NCBI RefSeq assembly: GCF_947498345.1 | Contig: NZ_CANMJY010000004.1 | Location: 62,001-126,000, forward strand | Source of the DNA: an uncultured Winogradskyella sp. | GTDB lineage: Bacteria; Bacteroidota; Bacteroidia; Flavobacteriales; Flavobacteriaceae | Length of the DNA: 64,000 nt | Direction of reading: 5' to 3' | Shown here: one piece after another, positions 26,578 through 36,884 of the stretch | Layout of the letters: every line of letters begins with the position of its first letter | Position numbering within the stretch: the stretch's first letter is position 1 | Notes under the pieces: model-generated | What the model was told of the DNA's origin: nothing | Database searches by the model: none | What the model saw: the letters and a program-made list of their open reading frames with translations, nothing else | Program-made: the position numbers and the translations under genes

Positions 26578-29544
26578 ATGAAACTTACTAAATTTTACAC
26601 ACTGTTTGTTGTTGCATTAGTACTTTTTTCAGCATGTAAAGACAATGCGAAAAAGGAATATGCCATTAATTCTGAAACTGATGCTAATGGGTTTACTTAC
26701 GAGACTGTTAACAATGATCCAACAGGTTTACGCCTGTATACTTTAGACAATGGATTAAAAGTTTACCTGGGCAAAAACGAAGAAGAGCCAAAAATTCAAA
26801 CTTTAATTGCAGTTAGAGCTGGTTCTACTTATGATCCTGCAGACAATACAGGCTTGGCTCATTATTTAGAGCATATGGTTTTTAAAGGTACTGACGATAT
26901 AGGTACAACAGATTATGAAGCTGAGAAAGAAATAATAAAAGAGATCTCAGATTTGTATGAAGCACATAAAAACGAAAAAGATCTTGAGGCTAAAAAAGCG
27001 ATATACAAAAAAATAGATTCAGTATCTCTTGAAGCTTCAAAGATTGCTATAGCAAATGAGTATGATAAGATGGTAAATTCACTTGGTGCTGAAGGTACAA
27101 ATGCATTTACATCAAATGAGCAAACCGTATACGTTAATAAAATACCATCAAACGAAATTGATAAGTGGTTAATGGTAGAAAGTGAGCGTTTTAGTCAATT
27201 AGTTCTTCGTTTATTTCATACAGAGATTGAAGCGGTTTATGAAGAATTTAATCGAGGTCAGGATAATGATGGACGCAAGCAGTACTATGCTACCTTACAA
27301 GGACTATACCCGACACACCCTTATGGTACGCAATCTACCATTGGTATTTCAGAGCATTTAAAGAACCCTTCAATGGAAGCTATTAACGCGTATTTCGATA
27401 AGTACTATGTACCAAACAATATGGCTGTTATTTTAGTTGGTGATCTAGACTTTGACGAAACTATTAAAAAAGTAAATGATGCGTTTGGTGGTTATGAAAA
27501 GAAAGAGCTTACACATCCCACTTTTCCAGATTTAGAGCCTATAACAGCACCTGTTAAAAAGGAAGTTTATGGGCCAACAGCTGAGTCGATTTATGTTGCA
27601 TTTCGCTCTAAAGGAAAAGGGTCTGAGCAAGAAGTAATGTTAACTTTGGTAGATTATATGCTGGCTAATTCTCAAGCTGGTTTAATAGATTTGAATCTTA
27701 ACCAAAAGCAGATGGTACAACAGGCTTCTTCATTCACTAATTTTAATAATGATTATGGATTTCACTTACTATATGGAAGACCTAAGGCAGATCAAACTTT
27801 AGACGATGTCAAGGACTTACTTTTAGAACAAGTTGAAAAAGTTAAAAAAGGGGAATTTGAAGATTGGCTTTTAGATGCTGTAGTCAATGATTTGCGTTTA
27901 TCTCAAATACGTCAATACGAAAATGCTTCGTCTACAGCTTATGCATATTTAGGTGCTTTCATAGGATTTCAAGATTGGAAAGATAGAATTGTGATGTTAG
28001 ATGAAATGAAAAAAATAACTAAAGAACAAGTTGTAAAATTTGCAAATGAATTTTATGGAAATAACTATGTAGAAGTTCATAAAATTCAAGGAGAGGATAA
28101 ATCTATTGTTAAAGTTGAAAACCCTGGTATCACACCAATTGAGCTAAATAGAGATAAGGAATCAGACTTTCTTAAAACATTCAATTCTAAAGCTTCACCA
28201 GATCTAAAACCTCAATTTATAGATTATAAAACGGCTATTAAAGAAAAAGAAATGGCTAATGGAGTAAAAGTCGCTTATGTGAATAATCCTAATAATGATA
28301 TTTTTAATTTAAATATCATTTTCGATATGGGTCAAGATAATGATCGAATGGTGTCATTGGCAGCGGGTTATTTAGATTACTTGGGTACAGACAAATACTC
28401 ACCAGAAGAACTTAAACAAGAATTTTACAAACTAGGTATTAGTACTAACTTCTTTTCATCGAGTGACAAAACCTATGTGGGAATTTCAGGCTTAAAAGAG
28501 AACTTGGATGCTGGTTTAGCCTTGTTAGAAAACCTATGGGATAATGCGGAGGCTAATCAAGAAACTTATGATAAATATGTTGAAAGTATATTAAAAGGAA
28601 GAGAAGATAACAAGACCCAAAAGGGTAATATTTTCTGGAATGGTTTAATGAGTTATGGTCAGTATGGTGAAAATTCGAGATTACGTAATATTTATTCTGA
28701 AGCTGAATTGAAAAAAATTACGCCAGAAGATTTAGTAAACACAATTAAGCAATTACGTAATTATAAACAACGTGCATTTTACTATGGTAATGATATAGAT
28801 GCTGCCATGGCCTCATTAGAAAAAAACCACGCTGTACCAGAAAACTTTTTGGATTATCCAGAAAAAACAGAATATGTCAATCTGGAAACTGGTGGTAATG
28901 TTTATTTTGTAGATTATGATATGGTGCAAAGTGAAATCATGTTACTTTCAAAAGGAGATACCTTTGATCCAAAAAAGATGGCAGCTTCTCGTTTATTTAA
29001 TACCTATTTTGGAAGTGGATTATCCTCTATTGTATTTCAAGAAATAAGAGAATCTAAATCTTTAGCTTATTCGGCATTCTCTAGTTATCGCAATGCGAGT
29101 GAAGCAGGGAAACCAGATTATACAATGGCTTATGTTGGTACACAGGCCAATAAATTAGAACAGGCAGTTAATGCCATGATGGATCTTATGACAAATATGC
29201 CTGAAGCTGAAGATCAGTTCAATCAGGCAAAAGAGGCAACTTTAAAGAAAATTGCAGCACAACGTATAACGAAGTCAAATATATTTTGGACTTACGAAGG
29301 TTTGAAGAAACGTGGTATTTCTAATGATAATCGTCAGGAAATGTACAATACTATCAAAAACATGACTTTAGAAGATCTAAAAACATTCTTTAACGAAAAT
29401 ATTAGTGGTAAAGAATATAACGTTATGGTGATAGGTAATAAAAAAGATATGGACTTTGAAGCGCTTAGTACTCTTGGGGAGATTAAGGAGCTGGATATTG
29501 ATTATTTGTTTAATTACAATCAGGAAGAAGAAGTGAAGCTCTAA
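26578..29544 (+). CDS. M16-family zinc metallopeptidase lipoprotein
   Basis: A 988-residue pitrilysin-type protease with two M16 halves. The signal peptide ends in a lipobox with Cys20. The active-site HxxEH is H95-Y-L-E98-H99 in LAHYLEHMVFKG, and the distal Glu lies in EAVYEEFNRGQD near 218-223. The second half, from about 540, lacks the zinc motif, as expected. It is probably anchored in the periplasm and degrades peptides. It is monocistronic, flanked by terminators on both sides. Confidence 0.92.
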   Translation: MKLTKFYTLFVVALVLFSACKDNAKKEYAINSETDANGFTYETVNNDPTGLRLYTLDNGLKVYLGKNEEEPKIQTLIAVRAGSTYDPADNTGLAHYLEHMVFKGTDDIGTTDYEAEKEIIKEISDLYEAHKNEKDLEAKKAIYKKIDSVSLEASKIAIANEYDKMVNSLGAEGTNAFTSNEQTVYVNKIPSNEIDKWLMVESERFSQLVLRLFHTEIEAVYEEFNRGQDNDGRKQYYATLQGLYPTHPYGTQSTIGISEHLKNPSMEAINAYFDKYYVPNNMAVILVGDLDFDETIKKVNDAFGGYEKKELTHPTFPDLEPITAPVKKEVYGPTAESIYVAFRSKGKGSEQEVMLTLVDYMLANSQAGLIDLNLNQKQMVQQASSFTNFNNDYGFHLLYGRPKADQTLDDVKDLLLEQVEKVKKGEFEDWLLDAVVNDLRLSQIRQYENASSTAYAYLGAFIGFQDWKDRIVMLDEMKKITKEQVVKFANEFYGNNYVEVHKIQGEDKSIVKVENPGITPIELNRDKESDFLKTFNSKASPDLKPQFIDYKTAIKEKEMANGVKVAYVNNPNNDIFNLNIIFDMGQDNDRMVSLAAGYLDYLGTDKYSPEELKQEFYKLGISTNFFSSSDKTYVGISGLKENLDAGLALLENLWDNAEANQETYDKYVESILKGREDNKTQKGNIFWNGLMSYGQYGENSRLRNIYSEAELKKITPEDLVNTIKQLRNYKQRAFYYGNDIDAAMASLEKNHAVPENFLDYPEKTEYVNLETGGNVYFVDYDMVQSEIMLLSKGDTFDPKKMAASRLFNTYFGSGLSSIVFQEIRESKSLAYSAFSSYRNASEAGKPDYTMAYVGTQANKLEQAVNAMMDLMTNMPEAEDQFNQAKEATLKKIAAQRITKSNIFWTYEGLKKRGISNDNRQEMYNTIKNMTLEDLKTFFNENISGKEYNVMVIGNKKDMDFEALSTLGEIKELDIDYLFNYNQEEEVKL

Positions 29545-29587
29545 TCTGGGTATTTATTATATTTTAACCAGAGCTATTATAAAATCT

Positions 29588-29622
29588 AACCTCATAATTT
29601 ATTTAACATGAATTGTGAGGTT
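29588..29622 (+). terminator. Rho-independent terminator after the M16 protease
   Basis: The arms AACCTCATAATT and AATTGTGAGGTT (one T-G pair) enclose an 11-base loop and are followed by a run of T to 29627. Confidence 0.87.
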
Positions 29623-29780
29623 TTTTTATTTCTTGCAACATGTAATTGGTATATTTGGTGTAGAATAACAAATGTAATTATACTATCATTTTAAGCGCAG
29701 TCAAAAACTTAATAGGGATTCTTTATAATATATTTTGTCAGCGATTAAAGGATATTAAACAAAATTAACTAACCATTATT

Positions 29781-30527
29781 ATGAAATTATTAGAAGGAAA
29801 AACAGCAATTATAACTGGTGCTAGTCGTGGTATAGGAAAAGGTATTGCTGAAGTTTTTGCACAACATGGTGCAAATGTAGCGTTTACATATAGTTCTTCT
29901 GTCGATGCAGCTAAAGCACTTGAAGCAGACTTAAACTCTAAAGGTGTAAAAGCTGTGGGTTACCAAAGTAATGCTGCTAGCTTTGATGAAGCGCAGAAAT
30001 TAGCTGAAGATGTATTAGTTGAGTTTGGTGCAATCGACATCTTGATTAATAATGCGGGTATCACTAAAGATAATCTTCTTATGCGAATGGGAGAGGAAGA
30101 TTTTGATAAGGTCATTGAGGTCAACTTAAAGTCCGTTTTTAATATGACTAAAGCAGTACAGCGCACTATGCTAAAACAACGCAAAGGCTCAATTATTAAT
30201 ATGAGTTCAGTGGTTGGAGTTAAAGGAAATGCCGGGCAAACTAATTACGCGGCTTCTAAGGCCGGAATTATCGGGTTCTCAAAATCTGTAGCGTTAGAAT
30301 TAGGATCTAGAAATATTAGAAGCAACGTCATTGCGCCAGGGTTTATAGAAACTGAAATGACAGCAAAGCTCGATGAGGAAACGGTTAAAGGCTGGAGAGC
30401 TGCGATTCCATTAAAGCGAGGAGGAACACCAGAGGATATTGCCAATGCTTGCGTATTTTTGGCAAGTGATTTAAGTGCGTATGTAACTGGGCAAACCCTA
30501 AATGTTGATGGAGGAATGCTCACTTAA
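29781..30527 (+). CDS. fabG: 3-oxoacyl-ACP reductase FabG
   Basis: A 248-residue SDR that reduces 3-oxoacyl-ACP with NADPH in fatty acid elongation. The cofactor motif TGASRGIG is at 12-19, NNAG at about 90-93, and the catalytic Ser143, Tyr156 and Lys160 are in MSSVVGVKGNAGQTNYAASK. The C-terminus YVTGQTLNVDGGM is typical of FabG. No other fab gene is adjacent; FabZ is fused to LpxC 7 kb away. Confidence 0.92.
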   Translation: MKLLEGKTAIITGASRGIGKGIAEVFAQHGANVAFTYSSSVDAAKALEADLNSKGVKAVGYQSNAASFDEAQKLAEDVLVEFGAIDILINNAGITKDNLLMRMGEEDFDKVIEVNLKSVFNMTKAVQRTMLKQRKGSIINMSSVVGVKGNAGQTNYAASKAGIIGFSKSVALELGSRNIRSNVIAPGFIETEMTAKLDEETVKGWRAAIPLKRGGTPEDIANACVFLASDLSAYVTGQTLNVDGGMLT

Positions 30528-30581
30528 TTATGCGACTGTTGATTTTTTTGATTGGTAAATCAATAAATCTAAAATTGATTA

Positions 30582-32618
30582 ATGCAAACACAAACAATTA
30601 TATATATTATCATTGCTGGGTCAGCAGCGCTTTTATTAGCGCTGTTTCAGTATATATATAGGTCGAGGATAAAATCTAATCTAAGATATACACTTGCTTC
30701 ACTTAGAACACTTTCAGTTTTCGGAATATTACTACTACTAATTAATCCAAAGTTTGAATCTAAAACATTCTATGACGAAAAACCCACTTTGGTTGTTGCA
30801 GTAGATAATTCTGAATCTATATCTTATTTAAAGCAAGAAGAAAATGTTAATTCAGTTTTAAATACCATTACATCTCATTCAGAATTAAATGAACGCTTTA
30901 ATATAGAGCGATATAGTTTTGGTAAGTCCGTTAATAATCTGGACAGCTTAAATTTTAATGAACGTCAGTCTAATATTTCGCAAGCATTAAAGCAATTTGG
31001 TGAAGTATATGCTAATCAAACAGCGCCAATTATAATAATTAGTGATGGTAATCAAACCTATGGCGCAGATTATAGTTATGTGGCAAAATCAGTAAAACAA
31101 CCCATCTATCCAGTTGTTTTAGGTGATTCTACAGTATATTCAGACTTAAGTATAAAGCAACTCAACGTCAATCGCTATGTATATTTAAAAAATAAGTTTC
31201 CTGTAGAAATTATTGCCAATTACAATGGTGCTGAAGCCATAAATACAGAACTAAAAATTTTGTCTGGTAATAATTCAGTAGTATTTAGAAAACCAATTCA
31301 ATTTAATGCTTCTAAAACCTCAGAGGTTGTTTCTACTGTGTTATTAGCTAATAGTGTAGGTGTAAAGACGTATCGTGTAGAATTATCACCTTTAACTAAC
31401 GAGAAGAATATAATCAATAATTCAAAAAATTTTGGTGTAGAGGTTATTGATCAAAAAACAAATATCGCGTTAGTTTCAGAACGATTGCATCCAGATCTAG
31501 GCGCCTTAAAGAAAGCGATTGAAAGCAATGAGCAAAGAAGTGTATCTATCTTAAAGCCAAAAGAATATTTAAGTAAAATAAATGATTTTCAGTTGGTTAT
31601 ACTTTATCAACCTAATAATAAATTTAACGAAACTCTTAATGAGATTAAGACGCAAAAACTCAATACTTTTATAATTGCAGGAGCCACAACAGATTATGAG
31701 TTTATAAATAATACACACTTAAAAATCTTATGGTCCATATCAAATCAGACAGAAGATTTTCAACCAGAATTAAATAGAAATTATAATACCTTCATTATAG
31801 ATAATTTAACTTTTGAAGATTATCCACCATTAAGATCTGAATTTGGTGGTTTCAATTTTTTGGCTCCTGCTGATGTTATTCTCTACAAAACAGTAAATGG
31901 CATTAACACTGGTGATGCAATGTTGGCTACTTATGCGTTTGATAATATGAAACATGCAGTATTGGTTGGGGAAGGGATATGGAGATGGCGTGCACAAGCC
32001 TATTTAGACTCAGAGAGTTTTAACGATTTCGATAACTTTATTGGTAAATTAGTTCAGTATCTCAGTTCTAATAAAAAACGAAGTCGAATAAATATTGATT
32101 ATAAATCATTTTATAATGGTAATGATGATGTTATAATATCCGCACAGTATTTCAATAAAAATTTTGAGTTTGATAGTTCTGCAGCATTAACCATTATATT
32201 AAAAAACAAGGAAGACAATAGTGTTAGGGAAGTACCACTTCTGTTAACTAATGGCAATTATAGGGTGGATCTCAGTGGTATTGCATCGGGTTCGTATAAT
32301 TTCACAGTTAAGCACAATATCGAATCTATTGCTGCATCTGGTAGTTTTGATGTATTAGAATATAATGTGGAGCAACAATTCTTAAATGCAGATATTGATA
32401 AACTAAAATCTATTGCAAACACAAGTTATGGGAAAACTTTTTTTAATACCCAGTACAATGATTTAATACAGAATCTTATAGCTGATAATAGATATGCAAC
32501 CATTCAGAAAAGCACTAAAAATATCGTACCTTTGATAGACTGGAAATATCTACTTGGATTAATAGTTACATGTTTATTTGCTGAGTGGTTTATTAGAAAG
32601 TATAACGGATTAATTTAA
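30582..32618 (+). CDS. Membrane-anchored VWA-like protein
   Basis: A 678-residue protein. There are two N-terminal membrane helices (about 5-25 and 38-56), a large extracytoplasmic part, and a C-terminal helix (WKYLLGLIVTCLFAEWF). A von Willebrand A-like metal site DxSxS is visible at 75-79 (DNSES), followed by IIIISDGNQTYG. Such proteins often sit with MoxR/BatA-type systems, but no MoxR is nearby. It precedes the prohibitin-like gene by 11 bases, so the two probably share a transcript and act at the membrane. The exact role is unknown. Confidence 0.72.
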   Translation: MQTQTIIYIIIAGSAALLLALFQYIYRSRIKSNLRYTLASLRTLSVFGILLLLINPKFESKTFYDEKPTLVVAVDNSESISYLKQEENVNSVLNTITSHSELNERFNIERYSFGKSVNNLDSLNFNERQSNISQALKQFGEVYANQTAPIIIISDGNQTYGADYSYVAKSVKQPIYPVVLGDSTVYSDLSIKQLNVNRYVYLKNKFPVEIIANYNGAEAINTELKILSGNNSVVFRKPIQFNASKTSEVVSTVLLANSVGVKTYRVELSPLTNEKNIINNSKNFGVEVIDQKTNIALVSERLHPDLGALKKAIESNEQRSVSILKPKEYLSKINDFQLVILYQPNNKFNETLNEIKTQKLNTFIIAGATTDYEFINNTHLKILWSISNQTEDFQPELNRNYNTFIIDNLTFEDYPPLRSEFGGFNFLAPADVILYKTVNGINTGDAMLATYAFDNMKHAVLVGEGIWRWRAQAYLDSESFNDFDNFIGKLVQYLSSNKKRSRINIDYKSFYNGNDDVIISAQYFNKNFEFDSSAALTIILKNKEDNSVREVPLLLTNGNYRVDLSGIASGSYNFTVKHNIESIAASGSFDVLEYNVEQQFLNADIDKLKSIANTSYGKTFFNTQYNDLIQNLIADNRYATIQKSTKNIVPLIDWKYLLGLIVTCLFAEWFIRKYNGLI

Positions 32619-32629
32619 AAAAGAAACAC

Positions 32630-33445
32630 ATGGATAAATTACCAAAAATTGGACTACCAATATTAGTTGGAGTTGTTATTTTAATTATAGTGATTGCAAA
32701 ATCAGCCGTAACCATTGGTTCAGGAGAGGCTGGTGTTTTGTTTAAAACTTTTGGTGAAGGTGTAGTTGTTGATGAACCACCTATGGGAGAGGGATTTCAT
32801 ATTGTAGCACCTTGGAACAAAGTATATGTATATGAAGTACGTCAACAAGAACTCTTCGAAAAAATGAAAGTATTATCATCTAATGGACTCGAAATTCAGA
32901 TAGATGCTTCAGCATGGTATGAGCCTGTATATGAAGATTTGGGGAATTTGCACCAATCCTTAGGTCAAAATTATTTGCAACGTGTTATACAACCAGCAAT
33001 TCGCTCTGCAGCCAGAAGTGTGGTTGGTCGTTATACACCAGAACAGCTCTATTCTAGTAAACGAGATGCAATACAAGATGAAATTTTTGCAGAAACCAAA
33101 AAGATTTTAGCTAAACAGTATGTGCAATTAAATGAGGTTTTGGTTAGAGACGTGACGTTGCCTAACACCATTAAAGAAGCAATTGAGCGTAAATTAAGAC
33201 AAGAGCAAGAGTCTTTAGAGTATGAATTTAGATTGGTTACCGCTGCTAAAGAAGCAGAAAAAGTAATTATTGAAGCACAAGGTAAAGCAGATGCTAACCG
33301 AATTTTAAGTGCATCATTAACAGACAAAATTCTACAGGATAAAGGAATTGAAGCTACGGTAAAACTAGCAGAATCACCTAACAGTAAGGTTATAGTAATT
33401 GGCTCAGGAGATAGTGGTATGCCAATTATTTTAGGTAACCAATAA
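32630..33445 (+). CDS. Prohibitin/SPFH-domain membrane protein
   Basis: A 271-residue protein with one N-terminal membrane helix (about 8-28). An SPFH/Band 7 domain follows: GEAGVLFKTFGEGV, GFHIVAPWNKVYVYEVRQQE, and QEQESLEYEFRLVTAAKEAE as the coiled-coil part. It most resembles mitochondrial-type prohibitins, which form ring scaffolds and modulate membrane proteases. It follows the VWA membrane gene closely. Confidence 0.88.
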   Translation: MDKLPKIGLPILVGVVILIIVIAKSAVTIGSGEAGVLFKTFGEGVVVDEPPMGEGFHIVAPWNKVYVYEVRQQELFEKMKVLSSNGLEIQIDASAWYEPVYEDLGNLHQSLGQNYLQRVIQPAIRSAARSVVGRYTPEQLYSSKRDAIQDEIFAETKKILAKQYVQLNEVLVRDVTLPNTIKEAIERKLRQEQESLEYEFRLVTAAKEAEKVIIEAQGKADANRILSASLTDKILQDKGIEATVKLAESPNSKVIVIGSGDSGMPIILGNQ

Positions 33446-33476
33446 TTTTTTTGTTAAATACTTGGAATTGTAATTT

Positions 33477-33485
33477 TATTTTTTG
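33477..33485 (+). promoter_or_regulatory. Approximate -7 promoter element for the his operon
   Basis: TATTTTTTG resembles TAnnTTTG with one extra T, and lies 27 bases before the His leader ATG. It is an imperfect match. Confidence 0.3.
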
Positions 33486-33511
33486 AAACTTTGTTAAGAA
33501 CAAAACAGAAC

Positions 33512-33565
33512 ATGAATTTTATTCAATTACATCATCATCTTCATTTAATCGCTCAAGCGTGGTGA
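33512..33565 (+). CDS. hisL: Histidine operon leader peptide (17 residues)
   Basis: A short ORF whose product begins MNFIQL and continues with HHHLHLIAQAW. Four His codons occur within five codons, directly upstream of the his operon and its attenuator hairpin. When charged tRNA-His is scarce the ribosome should stall on these codons. That would free TCAAGCG at 33553-33559, which can pair with CGTTTGA at 33601-33607. This is a textbook transcription attenuation layout. Confidence 0.9.
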   Translation: MNFIQLHHHLHLIAQAW

Positions 33566-33595
33566 AGGTGTATTGATTAAAGTCAAGATATTTTT

Positions 33596-33630
33596 AAAAC
33601 CGTTTGAGTAAATCAAGCGGTTTTTTATTT
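33596..33630 (+). terminator. Histidine attenuator: terminator hairpin and competing antiterminator
   Basis: The terminator arms AAAACCG-T-TTGA (33596-33607) and TCAA-G-CGGTTTT (33613-33624) enclose GTAAA and run into TTTTTTATTT. The 5' arm can instead pair with TCAAGCG at 33553-33559 within the leader ORF, downstream of its His codons. The terminator lies 80 bases before hisG. Confidence 0.88.
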
Positions 33631-33709
33631 CTATAAAAGGAATATCCACCAAAAGATTTACTCAAACTTAAAATTAAGTTTAATTAAAACCTGTCTTCAC
33701 AGGCACAAG

Positions 33710-34567
33710 ATGAGTAAATTAAAAATTGCTGTACAAAAATCTGGTCGTCTTCACGATGATTCCATGAAAATCTTAAAAGAAATTGGAATATCAGTAGACA
33801 ATGGAAAAGATCAATTAAAAGCATCCGCTAGAAATTTTCCTTTAGAAGTTTTTTATCTACGAAATAGTGATATACCACAATATCTAAGAGATGGCGTTAT
33901 AGATGCCGCTATTATTGGCGAAAACGTATTGATTGAAAAAGGAAATGACTTAAAAGTTGTAGAGCGATTGGGTTTCTCTAAATGTCGTGTATCAATTGCG
34001 GTTCCTAAATCTTCTGAAGCTAAATCTTTAAAGGATTTAGAAGGCAAGCGTATAGCGACTTCTTATCCAAATACTGTAAATCAATTTTTAGAAAAAAATA
34101 ATATAAATGCCAATCTTCATATTATTAATGGTTCCGTAGAGATTGCACCAAACATTGGTTTAGCAGATGGCATTTGCGATATTGTTTCTAGTGGTAGTAC
34201 TTTGTATAAAAATGGATTAAAAGAGATTGAAGTACTCTTAAAATCTGAAGCTGTATTGGCTACTTCACCAAAGATTTCAAAAGAGAATCAAGAAATTATA
34301 AATAAAATTCAATTTCGTTTAAAGTCCGTATTGCGAGGACGAGAAAATAAATACGTGTTATTGAATGCGCCAAATGATAAGCTTGACAAAATTGTTGAAA
34401 TTCTGCCAGGTATGAATAGCCCCACAATATTGCCATTAGCAAAAGAAAGCTGGAGTTCATTACACTCAGTAATTAATAAGAATGACTTTTGGGATGTCAT
34501 TGACGAGTTAAAAGCTAATGGAGCTGAAGGAATTCTTGTTTGTCCAATCGAAAATATGGTGCTGTAA
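33710..34567 (+). CDS. hisG: HisG, ATP phosphoribosyltransferase (long form)
   Basis: First enzyme of histidine synthesis, joining ATP and PRPP; 285 residues. The N-terminus KLKIAVQKSGRLHDDSM and the PRPP-loop region ADGICDIVSSGSTLYKNGLK are typical. The length, and the C-terminal ACT-like part from about 210 (KYVLLNAPNDKLDKIVEILPG), indicate the long, His-inhibited form that needs no HisZ. It is first in the operon after the attenuator. Its TAA overlaps the hisD ATG by one base. Confidence 0.95.
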   Translation: MSKLKIAVQKSGRLHDDSMKILKEIGISVDNGKDQLKASARNFPLEVFYLRNSDIPQYLRDGVIDAAIIGENVLIEKGNDLKVVERLGFSKCRVSIAVPKSSEAKSLKDLEGKRIATSYPNTVNQFLEKNNINANLHIINGSVEIAPNIGLADGICDIVSSGSTLYKNGLKEIEVLLKSEAVLATSPKISKENQEIINKIQFRLKSVLRGRENKYVLLNAPNDKLDKIVEILPGMNSPTILPLAKESWSSLHSVINKNDFWDVIDELKANGAEGILVCPIENMVL

Positions 34568-35853
34568 TGATACTGATTGAGAATCCAAAAAGAAATGATT
34601 GGTCACGTATTCTGAAGAGACCAACCAAAACAGTAGATGATATAGAGTCTATCGTCAATACAGTATTTAATGACATAAAAGAAAATGGGGATACTGCATT
34701 AAAAGAATACACGCTAAAGTTCGATAAAGTAGAATTAAATTCTTTAGTTGTTTCAGAAACCGAAATCATTCAAGCTTCGAATTCTGTTTCTGAGGAATTA
34801 AAACAAGCCATCCGATTAGCAAAATCAAATATTGAAAAGTTTCACAAAGCTCAAAAAACAGAACGCGTTTTTCAAGAAACTATGGATGGTGTAGAATGTT
34901 GGCAAGAAAAAAGACCAATTCAAAAAGTAGGTTTATACATTCCTGGGGGAACAGCACCATTATTTTCAACAGTTTTAATGTTGGCTGTACCAGCAAATAT
35001 TGCTGGTTGTAAGGAGATTGTACTGTGCTCACCACCAAACAAAGAAGGAAAAATAGCCAATGAAATTTTGTATACAGCACAGCTATGTGGTGTAACTAAA
35101 ATTATTAAAGCCGGTGGAATTCAAGCAGTAGCCGGTTTAACCTTTGGTACAGATTCAATTCCGCAAGTCTATAAAATATATGGTCCAGGAAACCAATATG
35201 TTACAGTTGCCAAACAAATAGCAACTAAATATGGCGTAGCGATTGATATGCCTGCCGGACCAAGCGAATTATTAGTTATGGCTGATGAATCTGCTAATCC
35301 TGCATATGTAGCTTCAGACTTGTTAAGTCAAGCTGAGCATGGTTCTGATAGCCAAGTGATTTTGGTCACAACTTCAAAAACATTTGCAGAAGATGTAAAT
35401 ATAGAAGTATATACCCAACTAGAACAATTACCTCGAAAAGACATGGCTTCTGATGCTATAAACAATTCAAAATCAATTGTTGTTAAAGATTTTGAAACGG
35501 CACTAGAATTAATTGATACATACGGACCAGAACACTTTATAGTTGCTACTAAGAATGATGATTTCTTTGTTAATAATATAGGTAATGCAGGCTCAGTATT
35601 TATAGGCAATTACACACCTGAAAGTGCTGGTGACTATGCATCTGGTACTAATCACACATTACCAACTAACGGATTTTCTAAGGCTTATTCAGGTGTTAAT
35701 CTCGATAGTTTTCAAAAGAGTATGACATTTCAAAAGATATCGCAAAAAGGGATTCAGAATATAGGTTCAGCAATAGAATTAATGGCAGAAGCTGAAGGTT
35801 TACAGGCACATAAAAATGCTGTGACATTGCGTTTAAAAGATTTAAAATCATGA
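34567..35853 (+). CDS. hisD: HisD, histidinol dehydrogenase
   Basis: A 428-residue zinc enzyme that oxidises histidinol to histidine in two NAD+ steps. Typical blocks are [37 protein letters not shown], and [17 protein letters not shown], with zinc-site residues around [13 protein letters not shown] start at ATG 34567, overlapping the hisG stop as TAATG; the frame also has a TTG at 34540. It overlaps hisC by four bases. Confidence 0.95.
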   Translation: MILIENPKRNDWSRILKRPTKTVDDIESIVNTVFNDIKENGDTALKEYTLKFDKVELNSLVVSETEIIQASNSVSEELKQAIRLAKSNIEKFHKAQKTERVFQETMDGVECWQEKRPIQKVGLYIPGGTAPLFSTVLMLAVPANIAGCKEIVLCSPPNKEGKIANEILYTAQLCGVTKIIKAGGIQAVAGLTFGTDSIPQVYKIYGPGNQYVTVAKQIATKYGVAIDMPAGPSELLVMADESANPAYVASDLLSQAEHGSDSQVILVTTSKTFAEDVNIEVYTQLEQLPRKDMASDAINNSKSIVVKDFETALELIDTYGPEHFIVATKNDDFFVNNIGNAGSVFIGNYTPESAGDYASGTNHTLPTNGFSKAYSGVNLDSFQKSMTFQKISQKGIQNIGSAIELMAEAEGLQAHKNAVTLRLKDLKS

Positions 35854-36884
35854 ATATAGAAAATCTTTTACGAGAAAATATCAAAGTAATTAAGGCTTAT
35901 TCATCAGCAAGGGATGAATACAAGGATGCATCGTCAGATATGGTATTTATTGATGCTAATGAAAACCCTTTTCAGACGAATGTTAATCGTTATCCAGACC
36001 CGCAACAATCCAAAGTTAAACAACGTTTGGCTGATATAAAAGATGTTAAAGCAACGCAGATTTTATTAGGTAACGGAAGTGATGAAGTTTTAGATTTATT
36101 GTTTAGAGCATTCTGCGAGCCAAAACAAGATAACGTCATTACATTACCACCAACTTATGGTATGTATAAAGTATTAGCAGACTTAAATGCTATTGAAATA
36201 AAAACGGTTCTATTAGATGAGAATTTTGAACCTAAAGTTTCAGAAATTATTGAGAATCAGAATGATAATTCTAAAATCTTGTTCTTGTGCTCACCAAATA
36301 ACCCAACAGCCAATAGCTTTAGTGCCAATAAAGTTGAGCAGTTATTAAATGAATTTAAAGGGATTGTTGTTATTGATGAAGCTTATATCGATTTTTCTAA
36401 TCAGGAAAGTTGGATGAGTAAATTGAATGATTTCCCTAATCTCATTATAACACAAACACTTTCTAAAGCCTATGGATTAGCAGGAATAAGACTCGGTATT
36501 TGCTATGCTTCAGAGTATATTATTTCAATTCTTAATAAAATTAAACCACCTTATAATGTGAATCAGTTAACTCAGGATAAAGCTTTGGAACGATTAACAC
36601 GCTTAGATGAAGTTAATAATGAAGTTGATTCTATTCTAAAAGAACGAGAAGATTTAATAACTAAGCTTTCCAAAATACCATTCGTTGAAACTGTTTATCC
36701 ATCTGATGCAAATTTTGTTTTGGCTAGAGTAGATGATGCTAAAATGCGTTATTCGCAGTTAATAGATAATGGTGTAGTGGTACGAAACAGAACAACTCAG
36801 CCACTTTGTGAAAATTGTTTGCGCTTTACGATAGGAACAGAAGAAGAGAATAAAACATTAATTACGATTTTAAACCAACTATAA
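35850..36884 (+). CDS. hisC: HisC, histidinol-phosphate aminotransferase
   Basis: A 344-residue fold-type I PLP enzyme that transaminates imidazole-acetol phosphate with glutamate. [17 protein letters not shown] at the front binds substrate. The PLP Lys is K206 in [16 protein letters not shown]. The ATGA overlap with hisD and the one-base overlap with hisB show translational coupling. Confidence 0.95.
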   Translation: MNIENLLRENIKVIKAYSSARDEYKDASSDMVFIDANENPFQTNVNRYPDPQQSKVKQRLADIKDVKATQILLGNGSDEVLDLLFRAFCEPKQDNVITLPPTYGMYKVLADLNAIEIKTVLLDENFEPKVSEIIENQNDNSKILFLCSPNNPTANSFSANKVEQLLNEFKGIVVIDEAYIDFSNQESWMSKLNDFPNLIITQTLSKAYGLAGIRLGICYASEYIISILNKIKPPYNVNQLTQDKALERLTRLDEVNNEVDSILKEREDLITKLSKIPFVETVYPSDANFVLARVDDAKMRYSQLIDNGVVVRNRTTQPLCENCLRFTIGTEEENKTLITILNQL

